A stretch of 5,304 nucleotides of DNA, taken from contig PWGH01000066.1 in assembly GCA_003555285.1 (NCBI GenBank), positions 1 through 5,304 of the forward strand, written 5' to 3'. The translations under genes and the position numbers were made by a program. The stretch comes from Thioalkalivibrio sp. GTDB lineage: Bacteria; Pseudomonadota; Gammaproteobacteria; Ectothiorhodospirales; Ectothiorhodospiraceae. Each line of letters starts with the position of its first letter. The stretch's first letter is position 1. Of the stretch, positions 1 to 5,304 are shown in pieces. A model generated the notes under the pieces. That model did not search any database. It worked only from the letters and a program-made list of their open reading frames with translations, and had not been told where the DNA came from.

Positions 1-3000
1 CTCAGCCTGAACGTGACCGAACGACCGCCGGCGAACCATGCCCGGCTGCCGAACGATGCGGCCGAATGGGCGGCCCCGCTGTTGCCCGGTGAGCGCGTTC
101 ACGGCCGTTTTATCGGCAACCAGCGCGCCTGGTTCGAGCTGCACGTCGGCGAGTCGGCCGGGTACTGGATGCTCGAGGCCGACAGCCCGGGGTTGTCACG
201 GTTGTCCCTGCATCCAGGCAGCGGAAGCAGCACGCTGCTGCACGCCGAACGCCCCTCGGACCGCGAGCAGACCCGGATCGAGAATCTGTGGCTCGAACCC
301 GGCCTGTATCGCGTTCAGCTGAGTGGCCGTGATGCCGAATACCGCCTGTTGGCCCAGCCGCAGGAGCCGCCCGCCGGCGACTGGGAAATCGAGCCCAACG
401 ACCATGAACGTCAAGCCAACCGGATCACGCTGGGCGAGGTGATGCATGGCAGCATCCAGACCAACAATGACCGTGATCAGTACTACTTTGAATTGCCGGG
501 ATGGAATTATCTCGCGCTGGCGCTGGAACCGCCTGCCGGGCAGACGCTCAGCGCCGAGCTCACGTGGGCTGGCCAACGCATCTTCTCGACCCAGGTCAAC
601 GAGGAACGCCCGCTGGAGTTCGGCCAGACGCTGCCGCCGGGCGACTACCTGCTAAGCATCAGCAGCCGGGAGCCCGGTCCGATGTATCGGATACGGACCG
701 AACTGCGCTCGCCACTCACGCCGGCCGGACCCGATCAAAGCGGCGTCTCGCGCGCGCTGCCGATCCGCCTGCCGCCCAGCGGCGAACTCGAATTGCGCCA
801 TGGCGCCTTCGGTCTGTCGGAGCAGCTGGTGGCCCTGCCCATCAGTGACCTGGACCGCGAGGTTCGGGTCAAGCCTTCGGGCGGGCGCTTTCAGATCGCG
901 CTACTCGACGCACACGGCGGTGAGCTACCCATCGCAAGCGGCGAAGGCAACGAACGAAGCTTCGAACTGACCGCCGGCCAACGGGCCTGGCTGTCGCTGC
1001 GTCGCGTGAACCCGGGGCATGGCCTCAGCATCACCGACCCTGCACTGCCGATGGCCGACCGCAGCGCGTCCGTGGCGCTCACGCTGAAGTCAGATGACGG
1101 ACCGCGTGCCGTGGCGGCTTATCGCTCCGAAGCCCAGCGCGTGTCGACGCAATGGACGCTGCACAATGACGGCGACCAGGCCGCGACCGTCCGCCTTGAA
1201 GGCCATGCCAGCCACCAGGGCGTGAGCCTGGACGGCGTGCCGAAGGCCTTGACCCTGGCCGCAGGCGAAAGCCGCCAGATCGATCTCGAATGGCGGCTGC
1301 CACCCATGCTGGGCAGTGGCGCACCCTTGATGCTGCATGCCATGGCCGATGCCGCCGGCGCCAGCCATCGCGTCGAAATCAAGGCCGGCCAGGCACCACG
1401 CAATCCCCAGCGGCAACAGGAGGTTCCCGCGGCACTGATCGGGCTCACGGACCTGGCGTGGTCGGCGCTGGGTGCGCGCTTCATCGACGAGCACGGCGAG
1501 ACGGTAGACGAAACCCTGGGCCGACAACGCGTGCGCCTGCAGCACCTGATCGACGGCATGAGCAGTGGCGGCAGCACGATGCAGTGGCTCGGCCCGGATG
1601 CGCTGCCCACACTGGTCCTGGCCGGACAGGGCGGGCACCTGCATGGCTTCCTGTTCAACGCACGCTCCAGACTCAGCGCCGATCAACGCTGGCAGCGGCT
1701 GCGGATCGAATCCGCGACGACGCCGGGACAATGGCAGCCGCTGGTCGAGGTGGAACTGTCCAGCCAGGATGGCGAGCAGTACGTGCTGCTGGACGAGCCG
1801 GTCGAGGCCCGCTACCTGCGGCTGACCCCGCTGGACACCTGGGGCGGCCTGGACGAGCGAGCGATCAACGGCATTGGCCTGTTCCGGGCGCTGGGCGAAC
1901 CCGTGGGTGTGCTCGCCGAAAGGCGCCACGATCTGTTGGCGGCTGAACTCGGTGGCCACTGGGTCTACACGCGTCCGCCCGCAGGCACGCCCCATGACTT
2001 TCCCAACGCCGACCGACCGCAGCGACGGGGCGTGCAGGTCCGTACCGACACGGTCGAGCTGGTCTACGCCTTTTTGCAGCATCGCGGCGGCACCATCGAC
2101 CGTCTGGCCTGGGAAGAAGACCTGGACTGGGCCGGTGAGCCGATTGAGCAGATCCGGGTGATGACAGCGACCGAAAGCCCGTTGGGTCCGTGGCGGGACC
2201 ATGGCGTGTGGCGACTCGAGCGCAACGCCGCCGGCCAGGCCCGGTTCGACCTGCCCGAGGCGGTTGCGGCGCGTTACCTGCGCCTGATCCTGAGTCTTCC
2301 CGCAGCGCCCGAGGGCCGCGGCAACCGCCCTCTGTGGCGCGCCCCAACGGCGATCCGCGCCTTCGAAGCTCACGGTCTGGGCAGCCGCCGTTCGCTACTC
2401 GGTCATTGGGGGATGGACGATGCCAGCGGTCCACTCGGCCCGTTGGGCGGTCTGGCGGACCGCCTGAACATCGATGATGCCAGCAGCACCCCGACCCAAC
2501 CCTGGCGCCTGGACGATGAGGTCCGTGGCCAGCTGGCCCAGCCCGGCGATCGACGCAGCTACCAGATTGCCCTAACCGAACCCGACAACAGCCTGCGCCT
2601 GCGCTTGCGTGAATCACAGCTCGGGCGCAGCCGGGCCGAGCTGAGTGGGCCCGACGGTGCGCCGATCGATCTCCAGTGGCAGCACGGTGCAGAAGGCTGG
2701 CGCGAAGCCGCCGCCATCGGTCTGGACCCCGGCGAATACCGCCTCGATCTGGTCGAACCGCCGCGATCGATCGTATTCCTGTGGGACGGCAGCGGCAGCG
2801 TGGCTGCGCTGCAGCCGGCCATTTACCGGGCGCTGAATCGTTTTGCCGAAGGCCTGATTCCCGGGCAGGAGGCGGTCAACCTGCTGCCCCTGGGCGGGCC
2901 GCTGCTGATCCACGGCTGGGCCGAAGCCCCTCGCGAAATCGGTCGCACCCTGGCCGCCTACGATAACCGCTTCCGCAGTTCGGATGCAGAGCCCTCGCTG

Positions 3001-4134
3001 ATCCTCGCCTCGAGGGCGCTGCAGCAGCGCGAGGGCGAACGCATCATCTTTTTGATGACCGATGCCGAAGTGATCAATCGCGATCTCAGCGTCTGGGGCA
3101 GCCTGGAACGTACGCGGCCCAGGGTGGTGGCGCTGGAGACCAGCCACGGCGACGCGCGCGATGCGATCGAAACCCGCGGCTACCAGAACCTGATGAAGGC
3201 CTGGGCCCATGCCGCCGGCGGCCAGTATGACTACACCATGGATCAAAGCACGCTGATCCACGCCTTCGAAGGGGCCATGGACCGGATTCGCCAGCCCAGT
3301 CAGTTCGATTTGACGGTCGAACGCGACTACATCGACCCCCCCCGGCCGGGCGCACTGACGCTGGTCAGCGCCGGGCAGCCGGTGGTCGCCGGTGGCGCGA
3401 TTCACCTGATCTTCGATGCCTCCGGCTCGATGCTCAGGCGGATGGAGGGTGGTCGGCGAATCGAGGTCGCCCGGCGCATCGTGCGCGAGGTGCTCGAACA
3501 GCAGATCCCGGTCGAGGTCCCGGTCGCGCTGCGCGCCTTCGGTCACACCGAACCGCACAGTTGCGAAACCGAGCTGCTGGTCGCCCCGCGCGTCGGCAAT
3601 CGTGATGCGGTGCTCCATGCGGTCGATGGTATTCAGGCCATCAACCTGGCCCGCACGCCCCTGGCCGCCTCGCTCGACGCGGTTGCCGGCGATCTGACCG
3701 CGTTCGAGGATCAGCGCCGCCTGGTGGTGATGTTCACCGACGGCGAGGAAACCTGCGATGGCGATGTCGAGGCCTCGGTCCGGGCGCTGGTGGAGAGCGG
3801 CATCGACATCCGCCTGAATATCGTCGGCTTTCATATCGATGAGCTGGGTCTGCAGGACGAGTTCGAGCGCTTTGCGGCCCTCGGTGGCGGTGAGTACTTC
3901 GACACCCGCGACAGCGCGGGCCTGAGCGCAAGCCTGGTCCAGGCCCTGGCCGCGCCCTACCGGGTCTACGATCACCACGATGAACCCGTCGCTCGCGGGC
4001 GCGTCGATGGCGAGGCGCTGACCTTGCCACCGGGTCGCTACCGGGTCGTGATCGAGGCTGCCGGTGGTGATCGTGAACTCGAGGTCGAGCTGGCGCCCGC
4101 GGCGCGCCAGCGGATCGAAGTGAGCCCGCCATGA
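1..4134 (+). CDS. Large multidomain PPC / discoidin-like / double VWA protein, 5'-truncated by the window
   Basis: This is a probable secreted or surface protein, and I do not recognise a named gene. The frame is open from base 1. Residues are counted here from the GTG at 13, which I reject as the start: no signal peptide follows it, and the bases before it encode what looks like the last strand of an earlier PPC domain. Domains in order: PPC-like 12-114, 127-230 (EPND at 127, D153/D155, YYF) and a degenerate one about 241-342; Ig-like 366-457; discoidin-like 475-627 (HLIDG, ARYLRLTPL) and 637-788 (AARYLRLIL); PPC-like 831-915; VWA1 917-1094 (MIDAS DGSGS 925-929, TD 1016-1017); VWA2 1126-1312 (DASGS 1135-1139, T1215, D1243); a C-terminal beta domain with LPPGRYRVVI. 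VWA domains with DxSxS bind a divalent metal and usually mediate protein contacts. C1184 and C1248 could form a disulfide if exported. No transmembrane segment is visible. The domain types are fairly sure for VWA and PPC, less so for discoidin and Ig. The substrate or partner is unknown. Confidence 0.93.
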   Translation, partial: LSLNVTERPPANHARLPNDAAEWAAPLLPGERVHGRFIGNQRAWFELHVGESAGYWMLEADSPGLSRLSLHPGSGSSTLLHAERPSDREQTRIENLWLEPGLYRVQLSGRDAEYRLLAQPQEPPAGDWEIEPNDHERQANRITLGEVMHGSIQTNNDRDQYYFELPGWNYLALALEPPAGQTLSAELTWAGQRIFSTQVNEERPLEFGQTLPPGDYLLSISSREPGPMYRIRTELRSPLTPAGPDQSGVSRALPIRLPPSGELELRHGAFGLSEQLVALPISDLDREVRVKPSGGRFQIALLDAHGGELPIASGEGNERSFELTAGQRAWLSLRRVNPGHGLSITDPALPMADRSASVALTLKSDDGPRAVAAYRSEAQRVSTQWTLHNDGDQAATVRLEGHASHQGVSLDGVPKALTLAAGESRQIDLEWRLPPMLGSGAPLMLHAMADAAGASHRVEIKAGQAPRNPQRQQEVPAALIGLTDLAWSALGARFIDEHGETVDETLGRQRVRLQHLIDGMSSGGSTMQWLGPDALPTLVLAGQGGHLHGFLFNARSRLSADQRWQRLRIESATTPGQWQPLVEVELSSQDGEQYVLLDEPVEARYLRLTPLDTWGGLDERAINGIGLFRALGEPVGVLAERRHDLLAAELGGHWVYTRPPAGTPHDFPNADRPQRRGVQVRTDTVELVYAFLQHRGGTIDRLAWEEDLDWAGEPIEQIRVMTATESPLGPWRDHGVWRLERNAAGQARFDLPEAVAARYLRLILSLPAAPEGRGNRPLWRAPTAIRAFEAHGLGSRRSLLGHWGMDDASGPLGPLGGLADRLNIDDASSTPTQPWRLDDEVRGQLAQPGDRRSYQIALTEPDNSLRLRLRESQLGRSRAELSGPDGAPIDLQWQHGAEGWREAAAIGLDPGEYRLDLVEPPRSIVFLWDGSGSVAALQPAIYRALNRFAEGLIPGQEAVNLLPLGGPLLIHGWAEAPREIGRTLAAYDNRFRSSDAEPSLILASRALQQREGERIIFLMTDAEVINRDLSVWGSLERTRPRVVALETSHGDARDAIETRGYQNLMKAWAHAAGGQYDYTMDQSTLIHAFEGAMDRIRQPSQFDLTVERDYIDPPRPGALTLVSAGQPVVAGGAIHLIFDASGSMLRRMEGGRRIEVARRIVREVLEQQIPVEVPVALRAFGHTEPHSCETELLVAPRVGNRDAVLHAVDGIQAINLARTPLAASLDAVAGDLTAFEDQRRLVVMFTDGEETCDGDVEASVRALVESGIDIRLNIVGFHIDELGLQDEFERFAALGGGEYFDTRDSAGLSASLVQALAAPYRVYDHHDEPVARGRVDGEALTLPPGRYRVVIEAAGGDRELEVELAPAARQRIEVSPP
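46..1038 (+). repeat. Tandem array of PPC-like domains, about 345 bp per unit (protein-level repeat)
   Basis: Three diverged units follow one another inside the large gene. Unit 1 opens with LPND (residues 12-15) and unit 2 with EPND (127-130), exactly 115 residues apart. Unit 3 begins near residue 241 with a degraded opening (GPDQSGVSRALPI). Units 1 and 2 share an A..L..GE..HG.. strand after the opening and close with L-x-PG-x-Y (94-99 and 207-212); unit 3 closes with a related LTAGQRAWLSL about 112 residues after that of unit 2. The pattern fits the bacterial pre-peptidase C-terminal (PPC) family, beta-sandwiches common in secreted proteins. DNA identity between units is low, so this is an old duplication. 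The third unit is the least certain. Confidence 0.7.
3336..3343 (+). repeat. C8 homopolymer between the two VWA domains
   Basis: Eight consecutive C bases encode the DPPR linker (residues 1108-1111) between VWA1 and VWA2. It is the longest mononucleotide run I saw in the window. The frame is intact across it here. A one-base slip would remove VWA2 and the C-terminal domain while leaving VWA1. It may simply reflect proline codons in a GC-rich genome. Confidence 0.85.
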
Positions 4135-5304
4135 ACCACCCCTGGCCATTCCCCGGGAGTGAAGCAACCGTGCCCATGTTCCCCTCAGCACGTCGCCTGC
4201 TCAGCGCCTTCGTGCTGGGGTTCGTCCTGTTGAGTCCGGGCGCCAGCGCCAACCTGTGCCCCCCGGTCGATCCCGCGATCCAGGCCGCCCACCAGGATTT
4301 CAACGACCTGCAATCGGCGGTCCGCACCGCTCGCGAGGGACTCGACCGCGCCCGGTTCGATCCGGCCAGTCTGCAGGCCGAGTTGGGCCGTGACCCGGAA
4401 ACCCTGCTGGTCTGGGTGCGCGACAACACCCGCTGGCTGGATTACGAAGGCAGCCTGCGCGGCCCCTCGGGCGTGTTGATGGACCGGATGGGTTCCGCGC
4501 TCGATCGCAGCCTGTTGCTGGCCGCTCTGCTCGAGGCGGCCGGGCATCCGGTTCAGCTGGCATCGGCGCCGCTGGATCCAGGCGATCTGGAGCGGCTGCG
4601 TTCGGCCTGGACCGGCGAGCGGGACGCCCTTGAACCCTTGAGCGCGGTGCCGGCGGCCGCGATCCGCGACTGGACCGACGCCTTCGGGGCCGACGCGTTC
4701 GGGTTTGCCGTCGACGAACTCGCGCGGGAGCTCGAGCGGCGTGTTGAGCAATGGCGCGCGGTGCGCGAGGCGCTCGCGGCCCAGACGCTCCGGCAGGTGG
4801 CTGCGCTCGACGGTGCGCTGAGGAGCCAGACGCCGCCCATGGATCAGGACCAACGGCAGCATTGGTGGGTTCAAGTCGGCGACCGGCAGGGCTGGCGCGA
4901 TCTCGACCCGGCCCTGCCCGAACTCGTGCCGGGCCAGACCTTGACCGGCCCGGCCACGGCGACGCTGACGATCGATGAGATCGATCCCGACCAATTCCAT
5001 CGTCTGACCGTGCAAATCGTTGCGGAGCAATGGCAGGACGGACGTCTGCGCGAGCACATCGCACTCGAACATCAGATCCGCAGCGCGGCCTTGTTCGGCC
5101 GCCAGCTCAGCATCGATCTGGTGCCGAGCGCTCTGCCCGATCTGGGCAAGCTGCTCGATGAGGTGCCGAGCGAGCTGCCACGCATGATCAGCGAGGCCGA
5201 TGAGTGGCTGCCGGTGCTGCACATCGGCAATGATCCCGTTTCGACCCAGCGGATCCTCGCCGACGGCAGCGTGCGCCCGGTCGATCGCGGCCCGGCCCAG
5301 GGCC
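4131..5304 (+). CDS. Exported transglutaminase-like protein lacking the catalytic Cys, 3'-truncated by the window
   Basis: The first 391 codons are visible and the frame runs off the right edge. Residues 21-40 form a signal peptide: RR, a hydrophobic stretch (LLSAFVLGFVLL) and a likely cut after ASA at 40. C43 is not in a good lipobox, so a lipoprotein is unlikely. Residues about 86-145 resemble the transglutaminase-like core helix: GSALDRSLLLAALLEAAG (121-138) matches the family pattern GxCxDxAxLxxALLRAxG, with A123 where the nucleophilic Cys should be. H244 in HWWVQV and D259 in GWRDLDP fit the His and Asp of the triad. About 100 residues lie between, including a charged helical stretch at 191-230. 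From 285 on the sequence looks beta-rich and I do not recognise it. The ATG at 4131 overlaps the upstream stop as ATGA, suggesting translational coupling. A GTG at 4170 has a better ribosome site and gives a more normal signal peptide, so it may be the true start. Likely role: an exported, probably non-enzymatic partner of the upstream VWA protein (inference). Confidence 0.88.
   Translation, partial: MNHPWPFPGSEATVPMFPSARRLLSAFVLGFVLLSPGASANLCPPVDPAIQAAHQDFNDLQSAVRTAREGLDRARFDPASLQAELGRDPETLLVWVRDNTRWLDYEGSLRGPSGVLMDRMGSALDRSLLLAALLEAAGHPVQLASAPLDPGDLERLRSAWTGERDALEPLSAVPAAAIRDWTDAFGADAFGFAVDELARELERRVEQWRAVREALAAQTLRQVAALDGALRSQTPPMDQDQRQHWWVQVGDRQGWRDLDPALPELVPGQTLTGPATATLTIDEIDPDQFHRLTVQIVAEQWQDGRLREHIALEHQIRSAALFGRQLSIDLVPSALPDLGKLLDEVPSELPRMISEADEWLPVLHIGNDPVSTQRILADGSVRPVDRGPAQG
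4155..4159 (+). promoter_or_regulatory. Shine-Dalgarno-like GGGAG ahead of an alternative GTG start
   Basis: GGGAG lies 10 bases upstream of the in-frame GTG at 4170, and 16 bases upstream of an ATG at 4176. Starting at 4170 gives a signal peptide with a short n-region (about nine residues ending in RR) before the hydrophobic core. The ATG at 4131 leaves 22 residues in front of it and has only a weak GAG six bases upstream. The site therefore argues for 4170, while the ATGA overlap argues for 4131. Confidence 0.45.

Noticed and set aside
1090..2373. Minus-strand open frame of 427 codons
   Set aside because: It lies wholly inside the large plus-strand gene and its composition (rich in R, Q, G, A, with no domain pattern) fits an antisense shadow.
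4135..4169. Promoter or terminator between the two genes
   Set aside because: The stretch is too short, shows no stem followed by a T-run and no convincing -35/-10 pair, and may itself be coding.
2614..4191. Long minus-strand open frame of 525 codons opposite the VWA region
   Set aside because: It is a shadow of the sense gene in GC-rich DNA. Its translation shows no recognisable domain, while the plus strand encodes clear VWA motifs throughout.
4241..4262. Lipoprotein signal (Cys at residue 43 after the hydrophobic segment)
   Set aside because: The residues before the Cys (SANL) do not fit a lipobox, which needs a small residue directly before the Cys. An ordinary signal peptidase I site after ASA fits better.
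4185..5222. Minus-strand open frame of 345 codons opposite the second gene
   Set aside because: The plus strand there carries a signal peptide and transglutaminase-like motifs; the antisense product shows neither a plausible start context nor a domain.

Overview
The window comes from a GC-rich bacterium. Codons in both genes end overwhelmingly in G or C, reading frames are long and dense, and the two genes are packed head to tail with a stop/start overlap. A Gram-negative, proteobacteria-like lineage is my best guess from codon use and domain style. No ribosomal or housekeeping marker is present to fix the taxon.

Two plus-strand genes, both cut by the window edges, fill the whole sequence. 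Positions 1-4134 hold the 3' part of a very large gene for a probable extracytoplasmic, mosaic, beta-rich protein. In order it shows the tail of an upstream PPC-like domain, a tandem array of three PPC-like domains with a repeat of about 115 residues, an Ig-like domain, two discoidin (F5/8 type C)-like domains, another PPC-like domain, two von Willebrand factor A (VWA) domains and a short C-terminal beta domain. The GTG at position 13 is almost certainly not the real start, because the protein there is already inside the repeat array.

Positions 4131-5304 hold the 5' part of a second gene. It encodes a protein with a signal peptide and a transglutaminase-like core. The His and Asp of the triad are recognisable, but the nucleophilic Cys position is Ala, so it looks like a pseudo-transglutaminase. 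Its reading frame overlaps the stop of the first gene by 4 bases (ATGA), although a GTG at 4170 with a Shine-Dalgarno-like GGGAG is a serious rival start.

The pairing suggests an envelope or surface module: a large metal-binding adhesion or scaffold protein with two MIDAS sites, co-expressed with an exported, probably non-catalytic transglutaminase-fold partner. That functional link is inference from gene order and domain content. No RNA genes, mobile elements, CRISPR arrays, promoters or intrinsic terminators were found, and there is no intergenic stretch of notable length.
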